A stretch of 64,000 nt of DNA from Ardenticatenaceae bacterium (GCA_020634415.1 JACKBT010000013.1:51971-115970), one strand, 5' to 3'; shown: positions 8,834 through 18,194, counted from the stretch's first letter. The notes: generated from the sequence alone by a model not told the origin. Translations and numbers: made by a program.

Positions 8834-10591
8834 TCATAGAACCATTTTTCTTTGCAGATCAGCCAATCGTTGGGCATCAGATGCCGCAAGAGGGTGTCCT
8901 ACAGATTGCTCAAAATCAACCGTTATCGTCATCAAAGCCACCGCCTGCTCATAATCACCCACAGCCTCATAAAACTCAGCCAAATTCCAGGCCCAAGTAG
9001 CCGCACCCTGCACATACCCAATCTCTTGGTGCAGTTGCAGGGCTTCCCCATAAGCCGCCACCGCCTTTTCTACCTCACCCAACTGGGCATAAGCTACGCC
9101 CATATTGCCCCACCGCTGCCCCATTCCCCGCTTATCAGCCAATGCTTCATCAATCACGAGAGCCATCTGATAGCTCTCGACGGCTCGTGCCGGGTCACCC
9201 ATGCGGTTATACATCATGCCCAAGTTGCCCAAAGTCGTAGCCCGACCTCGCTGATCCCCAATCTCTTCAGCAATGAGCAATCGCTTCTGGTAAAGCGGCT
9301 CTGCCTCCTGAAAACGCCCCGTTTCAGTGTAGACCAAGGCCAGATTTCCCAAGGCATTTTCTTCTCCCCGTCTATCTTGATAAGTCTGGGCTAATTGAAC
9401 TTGAGCTTCATAATGGGCAATCGCTAAATCATACTGTTCCAACCGATGATACACGATTCCCAAATTGCCTAAGGCATTGGCTTCACCTGAATAATCATGA
9501 ACACGCCGTGCAATCAACAAGCTCTGTTCATAAAACGCTTTAGCCCGCTCATAATTGCCCAAATGACGATAGGCATTGCCCAGTTTGTTCAGGATACTGC
9601 CTTCTTCACGTCGTTCCCCAATGTGAATCGCCAATGTCAGGGCTTGTTCATGGTAACGAATCGCTTGCTTGTATGCACCCAGATGGACGTGAGCCAATCC
9701 TAAGTTGGTAAGGCAGGTTAATTCATCTTCTCGATGGGACATTGTCCGCGCCAGATGAAGAGCATCTGTATAACAAGCAATTGCGGCATCTACCTTATCC
9801 AGCCGATGGTAAGCCGTACCCAAATTAATCAGGGCATGAGCCTCACTCAGCCGATTACCCGTCGCTTGGGCAATTGTTAAACGCTGTTGGTGCATTTCGA
9901 CAGCCTTGACCACCTGCCCTGTCACCCCATAGACAGCGGCCAAGTTGCCTAAAATAACAGACTGGTTATCCTCGTCTCCTTGACGTTGGGCCAGGGTAAG
10001 GGCTTGTTGATAGATGACAACGGCCGTTGGCGAATCCCCCATATCGGCATAGACAGACCCTAAATTGCTCAACGCCCGTACTTCTGCATCCACATCTTGC
10101 AACTGGTGGGCGATCTGTTGCACCTGCTGATAACAATGAACAGCTTCCTGAAATTGGCTCAATGTGGCATAGGCCAACCCCAGGTTATTGAGACAGCCTG
10201 CCTCCCCCAGAGAATCGCCTAACTCGCGGCGTAACTGCAGTGCCTGCTCATGACAGGTTACAGCCTGAGCGGCCTTCCCCAACTGGCGCTGGGCCACACC
10301 AAGGTGATTGAGCATCACAGCCGTTAACAGTTTATTGCGTTGTGGTTCTAGCACAGACAACCCTACCTCTAACCAGGCAACGGCCGTTGCCCACAATCCC
10401 CGCTGATTGAGCCAAGGGTAAAAAGCCAAAACAAATTTGACAATCACCCTGGCCTCTGGCTGATAACGCTGGCTCAATGCCCATACACGCTCTACTTGCG
10501 GCCACTGGCTCTCAAACCACTGCCAATCTTCAGCCTGGTCACTTGCCATATCCAAAAAATAATGCAGATACCGCTCGTAAGTTCGGCTCAT
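8834..10591 (-). CDS. TPR protein, second sensor-like subunit of the split NLR operon
   Basis: A 585-residue protein starting MSRTYERYLHYFLDMASDQ, followed by an N-terminal helical region of about 90 residues and then tandem TPRs to the C-terminus. Signatures include LNNLGLAYATLSQFQEAVHC, LGNLAAVYGVTGQVVKAVEM and LGNLGMMYNRMGDPARAVES. Its ATG overlaps the stop of the preceding TPR gene by four bases (ATGA at 10588-10591), so the two are translationally coupled. It carries more repeats than its paralogues upstream (405 aa) and downstream (441 aa), which suggests duplication followed by repeat-number change. No catalytic domain is visible. It probably recognises a trigger or acts as a scaffold for the NB-ARC NTPase. 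Confidence 0.82.
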   Translation of the reverse strand: MSRTYERYLHYFLDMASDQAEDWQWFESQWPQVERVWALSQRYQPEARVIVKFVLAFYPWLNQRGLWATAVAWLEVGLSVLEPQRNKLLTAVMLNHLGVAQRQLGKAAQAVTCHEQALQLRRELGDSLGEAGCLNNLGLAYATLSQFQEAVHCYQQVQQIAHQLQDVDAEVRALSNLGSVYADMGDSPTAVVIYQQALTLAQRQGDEDNQSVILGNLAAVYGVTGQVVKAVEMHQQRLTIAQATGNRLSEAHALINLGTAYHRLDKVDAAIACYTDALHLARTMSHREDELTCLTNLGLAHVHLGAYKQAIRYHEQALTLAIHIGERREEGSILNKLGNAYRHLGNYERAKAFYEQSLLIARRVHDYSGEANALGNLGIVYHRLEQYDLAIAHYEAQVQLAQTYQDRRGEENALGNLALVYTETGRFQEAEPLYQKRLLIAEEIGDQRGRATTLGNLGMMYNRMGDPARAVESYQMALVIDEALADKRGMGQRWGNMGVAYAQLGEVEKAVAAYGEALQLHQEIGYVQGAATWAWNLAEFYEAVGDYEQAVALMTITVDFEQSVGHPLAASDAQRLADLQRKMVL

Positions 10592-11805
10592 GTCTCTTTC
10601 ATGTCTTGAATGGTGGCCGCTTGCATTGCCAGGAGGACAGCCGCATCATCATCCCCTTGTGCTTTGAAAACAACAGCCATATTGCGTAAAGCCCTAGCTT
10701 GATTGTCTGGCAGACCTATATCAGCATACAGTCCAGCAGCTTGGCCCAGATAGGTTAGAGCCAAGTCAAACACACCAAGATCGTAATGAAGAATGCCCAA
10801 ACTATTGAGAGCTTCAGCCTCGCCATCCTTATCCCCAACCTCCTGGCATAGGGCTAAAGCCTGCTCATAATATTGCCGAGCCTTTACCATCTCCCCCATT
10901 TGGCGATAGACTGCACCCAGATTATGCAGGGCTAAAGCCTCACTCCGCCGATTGCCAGACTGTCGGTGCAGAGCCAGAGCCTGTTCGTAATAACCGACTG
11001 CTTCTGGATGGTTCCCTCGCCTCTTGTGAATCATCCCCAAGTTATTTAAGACACGAGCTGCCGCAACAAGATCGTTTCCCTCCTGCAAAACCTGCAAAAC
11101 AGATTGAAAATATGCCTCAGCACGCTCCAAATCACCCTGGTCAAAAGCCATAATGGCTAAATTATTCAGCACACGGGCCTCTTGGGTGATGTCTCCAATT
11201 TGCTGAAATAACGACAAGGCTTCCTTCGCCATGCGCTGTGCTGATTCCAACTGCCCCAATGAACGATAAATCCAGCTTAAATTGGTTAATATTGTCGCCC
11301 GCCCTGCCCAATCTTCTAATTCCTGGTATAAAGGCAGAGCAGATTCCAGCAGGGGAAGGCTTTCTGACAGTTCCCCTAACTGAAAATAAACCATCCCCAT
11401 ACTATTGAGAATTCGCGCCTTAGAGAGTGTATCCTCGGTAAAATAAATAATTTGATAAGCGCGGCGGTATGTAAGCAGTGCCTTCTCCAAATGCCCCATA
11501 TTCCAGTGGCAAAAACCCAAATGTATCAACATGCTGGAGAAAGCTTCTTCATCACCACTGGCTAGGGCTGCCTCACCTGTCTGCTCAGCCCACTGTGCCC
11601 ATAGAGGGAACAGTCCCCGCCGCTCAAAATAAGGTTTTAGGCCCCAAATGTAGCGCAGCATAGCCAATAGATCGCTTTGTTGGGACACCCACTGCCAGGC
11701 ACGTTGTATTTGCGGTAATTCAGTTTCCAGCCAACCCCAATGGTGGCTTTGCTCGGCTAACTGTTCTATCAGGTATTGATGATGCCGCTCCTGTGCCCGA
11801 CTCAT
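10588..11805 (-). CDS. TPR protein, first sensor-like subunit of the split NLR operon
   Basis: A 405-residue protein starting MSRAQERHHQYLIEQLAEQ, with a short helical head (WGWLETELPQIQRAWQWV) and then TPRs such as LNSMGMVYFQLGELSESLPL and LNNLGMIHKRRGNHPEAVGY. The ATG at 11805 overlaps the NB-ARC stop codon (ATGA, 11802-11805). In one-piece regulators of this type, exactly this kind of head follows the MHALL-containing winged helix. The junction therefore looks like a fused NB-ARC-TPR gene split into two coupled genes. No enzymatic motif is present. Confidence 0.82.
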   Translation of the reverse strand: MSRAQERHHQYLIEQLAEQSHHWGWLETELPQIQRAWQWVSQQSDLLAMLRYIWGLKPYFERRGLFPLWAQWAEQTGEAALASGDEEAFSSMLIHLGFCHWNMGHLEKALLTYRRAYQIIYFTEDTLSKARILNSMGMVYFQLGELSESLPLLESALPLYQELEDWAGRATILTNLSWIYRSLGQLESAQRMAKEALSLFQQIGDITQEARVLNNLAIMAFDQGDLERAEAYFQSVLQVLQEGNDLVAAARVLNNLGMIHKRRGNHPEAVGYYEQALALHRQSGNRRSEALALHNLGAVYRQMGEMVKARQYYEQALALCQEVGDKDGEAEALNSLGILHYDLGVFDLALTYLGQAAGLYADIGLPDNQARALRNMAVVFKAQGDDDAAVLLAMQAATIQDMKET

Positions 11806-13328
11806 AAGCCCATTTCATCCATCATCTCTTGGGCATAATCTGCCAGTAACGCATGCATCCAATAACGGCCGTTGCCCTGAGCATACACCAGCCCCCGCCG
11901 CATAAATTGAGCCACCGTATCTTCAGCCTCTGCCTGGGAACAGTCCCAAACATGAGCGGCCATATCTAACTGCCATGTCAGCGGTTCGCCGCCAAAAACG
12001 GCCGACATAGCAAATCGTTCCTTCTCCACTGGCGATAGCCTATCGACACTCAACCCTAAAATTGCTTGCAAAGAAACTGGATTTTCCTCATCAATGCCCA
12101 ACCGCCCTTCGGCCTGTAGCAGTTTCAGCCGCGCCTCACGCCTCTCTAGCAATTCATCCACCAACCGCTGTAACCGCGCAGGAATATCTGTTTCATTAGC
12201 CAACATGCGCCCAGCCAGTGTCAGGGCCAAAGGTAAATATTCCAACCGTTCGCACAACTGCCGCGCCACCTTTTCATTGAGGGCCACAGACCGTTGCATC
12301 AAACCCTGCAACAATTGCAAGGAGGCATCCGAGCTTAAAATATCTACTTTGATAGTGCGGTCAGGCGTGGCAAAATGGTGAGCAATATCAGGTTCGCGGG
12401 TGGTCAACACCAACCGGCATGCTGGCCCAGCTACTTCAAACTGTTTGCCATGCTGAATCTCCCACACATCATCCACAATGAGCAGTGCTTGCCGATGATA
12501 CAAGGCCTCTTGCAGCCGATGCCGACAACTATTTTCATCCCGCTCTGGCAGCAAATCCAAACCCAACGCACGACCCCAATCCTCTTGTAAAAACCGAATA
12601 GTGGGATTAGGGCCTAAAGCAATCCACAAAATACCATCAGGGAAGTGCTGACGCATTCCTTCCAGCCGCCCCAGCGCCAGGGTGAGAGTTGTTTTACCAA
12701 TGCCACCCATGCCCCGTAATGCTAAAGGCGAAACATTCTGTTTGGTTTCCTCCAACTGTAACAATCCCATGATTTTTGCGAGGATCTCATCTCGACCAAA
12801 GATACCCTGAGGTGGTATAGCTGGCACCATAAAGGGAGTGGACAGAGCAGAAGTAGGGACATGGCGCGGCGGGATAATGGCAGGAGTTGGGGCTAATTTT
12901 GGGGAACGGCCGTTAATAACCACCACTTGTCCTTGAACCTCCTCGCTTTCCTGCTTAAGCCAGTCAGGCTCCACTTGGGCAATCTCCTCATCTCCCAAAT
13001 CTTTATAGCCACCCGCTTGTAGCAAAGCATTGGCTTCGCCTAAAGATGTGATGCCCTGGCAGTGATGCAAAACTTGTATTAGTCCCACCAGCAGGGCACG
13101 ATCTTCATGGGGAATGACCCGACCTTTCTGCCCTCCCTTTTCCCAGCGGGACATCTGGACAGATGCATAAACAGGTAAATTGGCTAGTTCTACTAACAAA
13201 TCCAATACCTTCTCTTGGGTTAAACGGCCGTCATTATCAGGATTCCGGCTGCGCAAGCGATATTCTTGCAGCAATGCACCAAATGGGCTGCGCGTTGTTT
13301 GTGTACGTTTTTTCTGGCTCTTCGTCAT
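11802..13328 (-). CDS. XRE-HTH/NB-ARC (STAND) NTPase without its own TPRs
   Basis: A 508-residue signal-transduction ATPase. An N-terminal XRE-type HTH (about residues 15-100; MSRWEKGG, then HEDRALLVGLIQVL) is followed by a linker and an NB-ARC module from about residue 180. The module has P-loop GMGGIGKTTL, Walker B ALLIVDDVW, the sensor LVLTTRE, the GLPL-like YLPLAL, and the MHD-like motif MHALLADYAQE near the C-terminus. The protein then stops, where related proteins continue into TPRs; three separate TPR genes follow, the first with ATGA overlap. ATG 13328 is preferred over an upstream TTG because GGAGG lies seven bases before it. It probably switches between ADP and ATP forms and regulates transcription or defence; the output is unknown. 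Confidence 0.88.
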   Translation of the reverse strand: MTKSQKKRTQTTRSPFGALLQEYRLRSRNPDNDGRLTQEKVLDLLVELANLPVYASVQMSRWEKGGQKGRVIPHEDRALLVGLIQVLHHCQGITSLGEANALLQAGGYKDLGDEEIAQVEPDWLKQESEEVQGQVVVINGRSPKLAPTPAIIPPRHVPTSALSTPFMVPAIPPQGIFGRDEILAKIMGLLQLEETKQNVSPLALRGMGGIGKTTLTLALGRLEGMRQHFPDGILWIALGPNPTIRFLQEDWGRALGLDLLPERDENSCRHRLQEALYHRQALLIVDDVWEIQHGKQFEVAGPACRLVLTTREPDIAHHFATPDRTIKVDILSSDASLQLLQGLMQRSVALNEKVARQLCERLEYLPLALTLAGRMLANETDIPARLQRLVDELLERREARLKLLQAEGRLGIDEENPVSLQAILGLSVDRLSPVEKERFAMSAVFGGEPLTWQLDMAAHVWDCSQAEAEDTVAQFMRRGLVYAQGNGRYWMHALLADYAQEMMDEMGL

Positions 13329-13362
13329 GCCCAAACCTCCGTCAAAAAATCTTCGTTTTCTG

Positions 13363-13375
13363 GCAAGTTTCTTGC
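13363..13375. promoter_or_regulatory. Candidate operator GCAAG-TTT-CTTGC
   Basis: A perfect 5-bp inverted repeat lies about 35 bases upstream of the XRE/NB-ARC start codon, with further CTTGC or GCAAG half-sites close by (near 13393 and 13429). The other XRE regulator (start 16269) has similar CAAG/CTTG half-sites upstream. This suggests autoregulatory HTH binding sites. Short palindromes occur by chance, so this is tentative. Confidence 0.35.
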
Positions 13376-13495
13376 TAATTGTGTCATGTTTTTAACGCTT
13401 GCTAACCCCTAACATAGGGCATACACGCAAGAAACGAGTGGCCACTCCTTCAAGCGAATTTTATAAACCTATGTATAACTGAAGGAGACTCACAA

Positions 13496-13657
13496 ATGAA
13501 AAACATATCCAAAACTCGCTTATGGCAAACAGTAACCACACTACTCTCGTTAGGCTGGCTCACCGCTGCCCTCATCCTTGTTGATCCCGGCATGCCTGTT
13601 GCCCCTGGTGGTTGCTCAGTCCCGGATGGTGTTTGCACCACTTCCATTGATGTGTAA
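13496..13657 (+). CDS. 53-residue membrane or secreted peptide between two NLR genes
   Basis: ATG 13496 follows a good ribosome site (GAAGGAGA, spacing 8). The product starts MKNISKTRLW, has one hydrophobic helix (about residues 13-29, LLSLGWLTAALILV), and ends in a small-residue tail with two cysteines (GGCSVPDGVC) and TTSIDV. A Rho-independent terminator begins 14 bases after the stop codon. It is the only plus-strand gene between two minus-strand NLR operons. I do not recognise a family. It may be a pheromone-like, toxin-like or sensor peptide; a second peptide gene of similar layout lies beside the other NLR at 31025-31204. The coding call rests on the ribosome site, start, hydrophobic profile and terminator. 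Confidence 0.65.
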   Translation: MKNISKTRLWQTVTTLLSLGWLTAALILVDPGMPVAPGGCSVPDGVCTTSIDV

Positions 13658-13670
13658 CTTTTAACAGCAA

Positions 13671-13706
13671 GGCGACTAACCCATATTTTGAGTTAGTCGC
13701 CTTTTT
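13671..13706 (+). terminator. Rho-independent terminator of the small peptide gene
   Basis: GGCGACTAAC (13671-13680) and GTTAGTCGCC (13692-13701) make a perfect 10-bp stem, followed by TTTTT. The stem overlaps the last codons of the convergent NLR gene (stop 13693-13695). Confidence 0.9.
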
Positions 13707-16269
13707 CTGTATCCTGCAACTGCAATAGAATTTCCTCTATTGCCCTCTTGAGATTTACCATCAAATTGTCATGATCATATTGCTCCAGTAGATGCACGGC
13801 TTGAGCAAATACGAGTTTAGCGTCCTCCTGTTTACCTTGGGCGAGAAACACATCACCTAGAACCCCGAGTGAATTTGCCATTTCTAACGGCTCGGTTAAA
13901 TACTGCCAAAGTTGTATGCTTTCGAGGAATAGCTTTTCAGCTTCAGAGTAACGCTTCAGGGCGTAAGCTACATTACCAAGATTGTTTAGCGTATATGCCT
14001 GATAAACAATGTGGTTTGCCTGCCGCAGATAGGCTAAATTAATCCGATTAAAAGCTATTGCCGCCTGTTGGTATTGTGATTGTTCAAAGTAAACTGCACC
14101 TTCTGCCAGATAGATAAGTGTTCGATCTAACTCACTGGCTGTGGTGGACAAAACAACTTTAGCCTCAGCAATGTATTTTTGAGCACTCTCCCAATCCTGT
14201 TGTGATTGGAATGCGAGTGCTAAATTGTGGAGGGTGCGTACCAGTTCCGGCTGGTGCTTTAGACGACTCCATATAGATGCAGCTTCCTGTAAAAGGATTC
14301 TGGCTTGGTCTAAATCACCTTGCCGCCGCGCCGCCGTTCCCAACAAATTAAGCACTGCCGCTCGCTCCCGGCCAGATAACCCTAACTGCTCAAATTCATA
14401 CAAGGCCAAACGGCCGTGTTCAACCGCAAGATCGTACTGCTTAGCCAACAAATAGTCATTACCCAGATTTAAATGCGCTTGTGCAATCACTGCTGCTTCT
14501 TCATACTGCTGAGCCAGTTCTAACGCTTGCTGGTGCATCTCTACAGCAAGCGGCAAATCATGCTGCATACGGTGTAACTCGCCTACCCGATTTAAGAGGG
14601 CAACATGAACATCGGGCCAGTCAGTGAATTTGTCACATATGGCTTCCAGTACGGGCAACCAAACGGCCGTATGTCCTCGTCTCTCCACATAACGGAAGAT
14701 AAACACAAATAGCCGCTGCCAGACCTCTTGAAAGGCAGGTGTTATCGCTTCTGGGGGCAGCGTTAAACTAAGCTGCAAAGCCTTCATCAAATTAGGCTGT
14801 TCCTTGTCAACCAGATGCCACTCGGCTTCCGCAAGCTGCTCGAAAAATTGCTGCCAAAACATCAAAGCCTGGAGAATCATTTTTGTCTCAGGCCATTCGG
14901 ACGACTCGGTTCGCCAACGATGGCTCACATATTGCGCTGTCAGACGGTGAATCCGATAGCGTATGTCATACCACTCACCCACAGCTTCAACCAGGCAGCA
15001 TTCAATCAGCCGGGTTAAAACAGGCCAGACACCCCCTTGCGGTAAACCACAAAGTGTCTGCACATAAGCCAATGTACCCCCGGTCGCTGCTAACAAAGGC
15101 ATCACCGCCATCATCTCTTTTTCTGCTGCCGAGAGTGAAGCCCATACCTCATCATAAACAGCCTTATACACAGTAGCAATGTAACCAGGGCTTACTTGCT
15201 GCCAACCCGCGATAATCTCCGACAAAGGCATCAGGCGAGCCAGTCGAGGAATCATCCGCAAAGCCAGTGGATGTCCACCCACAACCCCATATAAATCTAT
15301 CCAATCCTGCTCAGATACCTGGCCTGTGGAATGGATACCTAGCAACTCCGCCTGGTAGCGCAGCAAAGCCAGCGCATCTTGAGGGGACAGTTCTGGCATG
15401 GGGAAAGTAACAGCTTCTAGCTCCAATGGTGGCTGGTGACGAGCCGTTATCAAGCACTTACCACTCCCCAAAATACGCTGCAACTGAGTGAATATGTCTA
15501 CGCCATTATCACCTAGGGGCAAATCATCTATCACCATTAGGTAGGGAGCTTGACTCAATTTGAAGCGGAGGCGCATGAGCTTCTGGTTGGGACTGACATT
15601 CTGATTATCCTCTGACAAAAGCCGCTGGCACAACTCATCAACTATCATTAACCAAAGAATTCCACCCTCCCCATCCATAACATCAGCCAATGATAACCAT
15701 ATCACTTGGGCAAAAAGGTACTGACGAATGGCCTGACGAGCCACAGCCTGGGCAACGGCCGTTTTCCCACTGCCCCCAATCCCCATCAGTATGACCACAC
15801 TTGGCTGTCGCAATTTCAACTGGCTTATGACATCTTCAATCAGTCTATCAACTCCAAAAAGAAGGGAGTTAAAAGTCGAGGGCAACGCTGCTTCCTGTTC
15901 CAGTGGCGATGGCATCTCTCCCAGGCGTGCCGGATGAGGAAAGTGCCAATGTGCGTCAACCTGCACCAATTCCTCCTTATCCAACGGCCGATAATTACCC
16001 GCCAACAAGAATTGGTTCGCCTCTTCTTGGGTTTGTAAACCGCCCCTTTGATGCAGCACGGCGACAAGAGCCACCAGAACCGCCCGGTCATCTCGACGGA
16101 TCTGATTCAATCCTCGTTCCCAATTGCTCACTGTACTGCCCGAATAACCTTCAATGCCAGCTTGCAAACTGAGTAGTTCCGCCAATCTTTCCTGCGTTAA
16201 CGGCCGTCCCGTATGTAGATCACGACATTGTAGACGATGCCTTCTCAGCAAAACCCCAAATGCGCTCAT
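13693..16269 (-). CDS. One-piece XRE-HTH/STAND NTPase/TPR regulator
   Basis: An 858-residue protein with an N-terminal XRE HTH (MSAFGVLLRRHRLQ, later VSNWERGLNQIRRDDRAVLV) and an NTPase module with P-loop LMGIGGSGKTAVAQAVA (about residue 160). It continues with Walker B YLMVIDDLP, CLITARHQ, HPLALRMI and the winged-helix HRLTAQYV, then a TPR half from about residue 570 to the end (AHLNLGNDYLLAKQYDLAVE, LNNLGNVAYALKRYSEAEKL). It is the fused counterpart of the split operon next to it. ATG 16269 with GGAGGG four bases upstream is chosen over a TTG at 16281 that lacks a ribosome site. It diverges from the VWA gene of the CRISPR-adaptation neighbourhood and could regulate it; that link is inference from position. 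Confidence 0.87.
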   Translation of the reverse strand: MSAFGVLLRRHRLQCRDLHTGRPLTQERLAELLSLQAGIEGYSGSTVSNWERGLNQIRRDDRAVLVALVAVLHQRGGLQTQEEANQFLLAGNYRPLDKEELVQVDAHWHFPHPARLGEMPSPLEQEAALPSTFNSLLFGVDRLIEDVISQLKLRQPSVVILMGIGGSGKTAVAQAVARQAIRQYLFAQVIWLSLADVMDGEGGILWLMIVDELCQRLLSEDNQNVSPNQKLMRLRFKLSQAPYLMVIDDLPLGDNGVDIFTQLQRILGSGKCLITARHQPPLELEAVTFPMPELSPQDALALLRYQAELLGIHSTGQVSEQDWIDLYGVVGGHPLALRMIPRLARLMPLSEIIAGWQQVSPGYIATVYKAVYDEVWASLSAAEKEMMAVMPLLAATGGTLAYVQTLCGLPQGGVWPVLTRLIECCLVEAVGEWYDIRYRIHRLTAQYVSHRWRTESSEWPETKMILQALMFWQQFFEQLAEAEWHLVDKEQPNLMKALQLSLTLPPEAITPAFQEVWQRLFVFIFRYVERRGHTAVWLPVLEAICDKFTDWPDVHVALLNRVGELHRMQHDLPLAVEMHQQALELAQQYEEAAVIAQAHLNLGNDYLLAKQYDLAVEHGRLALYEFEQLGLSGRERAAVLNLLGTAARRQGDLDQARILLQEAASIWSRLKHQPELVRTLHNLALAFQSQQDWESAQKYIAEAKVVLSTTASELDRTLIYLAEGAVYFEQSQYQQAAIAFNRINLAYLRQANHIVYQAYTLNNLGNVAYALKRYSEAEKLFLESIQLWQYLTEPLEMANSLGVLGDVFLAQGKQEDAKLVFAQAVHLLEQYDHDNLMVNLKRAIEEILLQLQDTEKGD

Positions 16270-16289
16270 AACCCTCCGCAAGGTTCATG

Positions 16290-16325
16290 CTCAAGAAACT
16301 CAAGAAAATCTTGAAATTGCTCAAG
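16290..16325. promoter_or_regulatory. Clustered CAAG/CTTG half-sites between divergent NLR and VWA genes
   Basis: The 137-bp gap between the divergent NLR gene and the VWA gene contains CTCAAGAAACTCAAGAAAA, then TCTTGAA and GCTCAAGG. That makes three CTCAAG direct repeats and one inverted CTTGA. Together with the GCAAG-TTT-CTTGC palindrome near 13363, this suggests a shared operator for XRE-type regulators, but binding is untested. Confidence 0.35.
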
Positions 16326-16406
16326 GATTAGCCCCTGTCATCACTTCACTTTTAACACTATGGTGATTATAGCAAAAGAAACCTATGCGTTGACAAGGAT
16401 AATATC

Positions 16407-18179
16407 ATGAATCAACCACCAGATTTTTCTTCCTCTTTCACCCTCCCTTCAACCAAAGGCTGCCGTCGTTGGGGCATCGGCTGCACTTTCCTGCTCCTGC
16501 TGCTGTTAGCCGCCCTCTGTTTTGGGATCATGTGGCTGCTTAGCACCCGTACCGCTGCTGCCGCCAATTCCCCCTTGGCCGTCTGGCTGCTGATAGACAA
16601 CAGCAATTCCATGTTTGAGAAAGATGGCATTGGCTCTGATCCTAACCTGCTGCGCCTGGATGCAGCCCGCCTCTTTCTCTCCTATCTCGGTGTAGATGAG
16701 CCAGAGGGAGAACCACACCAGGCGGCCGTTATCTTCTTCGGCAGCACCGCCGAAACGGCCGTTCCCCTTACCCCCCTCACCCATGACCAACAGCGTCATC
16801 AGCTTCTGTCCCAAATTGCTGCTGCCCCTCAACGTATGGGCTGGACGGATCATCTGGCTGCCTTAGAAATGGCGGCCGAGCAGATTGAGAGCCAGGCAGG
16901 TACATCTCACCCAACAATTATCCTCCTCACTGATGGTGAGCCAGAATGGGCACAATCACCCACAACAGCCGAAAAAGAAGCTTACCAGTCTCAATTAACC
17001 ACTCTAGGTCAGGAGCTTGCCGACCAGGGTGTTTCTCTCTTTATCATTCTGCTGACCAATGAAGCCCTGGCCCAAAATGAAGATATCGCCAACATTTGGC
17101 AGCCTCTTTGGCAGCAGTTAGCCGCCAACACACCATCCGGCCAATTCTTTGTGGCCCACGATGCCGCCGAACTCCCTGATATTTATCATCAAGTCGTCGT
17201 GGCTTTGACGGGGCGGGAGACAGATGGCATGGTGATACAAACGGCCGTTACCGAACCAACCCAGCAAGCTCTCACCATTCCCCCCAATCTTTCGCAGCTT
17301 ACCCTCGTCATCAGCAAAGAGAATCCCGCCCAGGCCATCTCCATTCTCACTGGCAGCGGGGAGCCGCTTGTTGTGGATCAAAACCAGGTGCGGCGACTGG
17401 GCAGTGAACCAGACAGCCGTGAAGAAATTTGGGTCATTGAGGAGCCGGAACCCGGTCAATGGCAACTACAACTACGTGGCCCCGGCACTATAACCATCTG
17501 GCAAGATACCATCGCCAACAGCCTACCAACGGTCACACCCACCCCTACCGCTGCGCCTACGACAACACCACAGCCTACCCCAACGGCCGTTCTCACCCCC
17601 ACACCCACCACGAGCACCACACCAACCCCGACGGCGACAACAACCGCACCGTTACTGCCCATTATCCCCACCCTGCCGCCAACCCTAGAACCATCTGCCA
17701 AACCACACCGCTGGCCCTGGATATTAACGGCCGTTTTTACCCTAAACATCCTACTCTTCCTCCTTTATCGCCGCCAACGGCCAAAGCTGCATGTAACCGG
17801 TGCGCTGCGCCTTTTGGATGGACATCTAACCAGTGTCGGCAGCCCCCTCCTTGAGCTAGACACACTGCAAGCCAATGCCATCACTATCGGCCAGCCACCG
17901 GCCGATATACCCCTCCCTCAAGCCCAAGCCCAAGCTGTGATTCAAGTCATACCAGGGCTAGACGCGGGTGACGACTACTTTATTAAGCCCCTGAACGGCC
18001 GTATTACCCTCAACAACTTACCCCTCACCCACGAGGCTCGCTTGACCGATACGGCCGTTCTCGATCTCGATGGGGTGCGGCTGCGCTACGAAAATCTGCG
18101 GCTGCGCCAAAATGAACGGGAGCGACAAACCAAATTGGCTCTAAGCGACCGACAACCAACCCATATACCCCATTCATAA
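16407..18179 (+). CDS. Membrane-anchored von Willebrand factor A protein
   Basis: A 590-residue protein with an N-terminal transmembrane segment (about residues 26-47, FLLLLLLAALCFGIMWLL) and an extracytoplasmic VWA domain (about 57-265). The VWA domain carries a MIDAS: DNSNS at about residue 62, the GWTDHLAAL threonine region, and LLTDGEPEW. A Thr/Pro-rich linker follows (about 370-430, PTPTAAPTTTPQPTP), then a second transmembrane helix (about 440-457) and a cytoplasmic beta-rich tail of about 120 residues resembling an FHA-like or other small fold. VWA domains with MIDAS bind divalent metal and protein partners. The ribosome site AAGGA precedes ATG 16407. It begins a co-directional run with tubulin-like and GTPase genes that ends in RT-Cas1-Cas2. 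Its role there is unknown. Confidence 0.82.
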   Translation: MNQPPDFSSSFTLPSTKGCRRWGIGCTFLLLLLLAALCFGIMWLLSTRTAAAANSPLAVWLLIDNSNSMFEKDGIGSDPNLLRLDAARLFLSYLGVDEPEGEPHQAAVIFFGSTAETAVPLTPLTHDQQRHQLLSQIAAAPQRMGWTDHLAALEMAAEQIESQAGTSHPTIILLTDGEPEWAQSPTTAEKEAYQSQLTTLGQELADQGVSLFIILLTNEALAQNEDIANIWQPLWQQLAANTPSGQFFVAHDAAELPDIYHQVVVALTGRETDGMVIQTAVTEPTQQALTIPPNLSQLTLVISKENPAQAISILTGSGEPLVVDQNQVRRLGSEPDSREEIWVIEEPEPGQWQLQLRGPGTITIWQDTIANSLPTVTPTPTAAPTTTPQPTPTAVLTPTPTTSTTPTPTATTTAPLLPIIPTLPPTLEPSAKPHRWPWILTAVFTLNILLFLLYRRQRPKLHVTGALRLLDGHLTSVGSPLLELDTLQANAITIGQPPADIPLPQAQAQAVIQVIPGLDAGDDYFIKPLNGRITLNNLPLTHEARLTDTAVLDLDGVRLRYENLRLRQNERERQTKLALSDRQPTHIPHS

Positions 18180-18194
18180 ATTTATCCGCACGCC

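Noticed and set aside
11802..13328. Frameshift artefact splitting one NB-ARC-TPR gene
   Set aside because: The TPR genes have their own ATG starts in ATGA overlaps and there are three paralogues, which a single sequencing error would not create; still, only read data would exclude it fully.
17456..17749. Minus-strand Val/Gly-rich frame of 97 codons
   Set aside because: Antisense shadow of the Thr/Pro-rich linker of the VWA protein.
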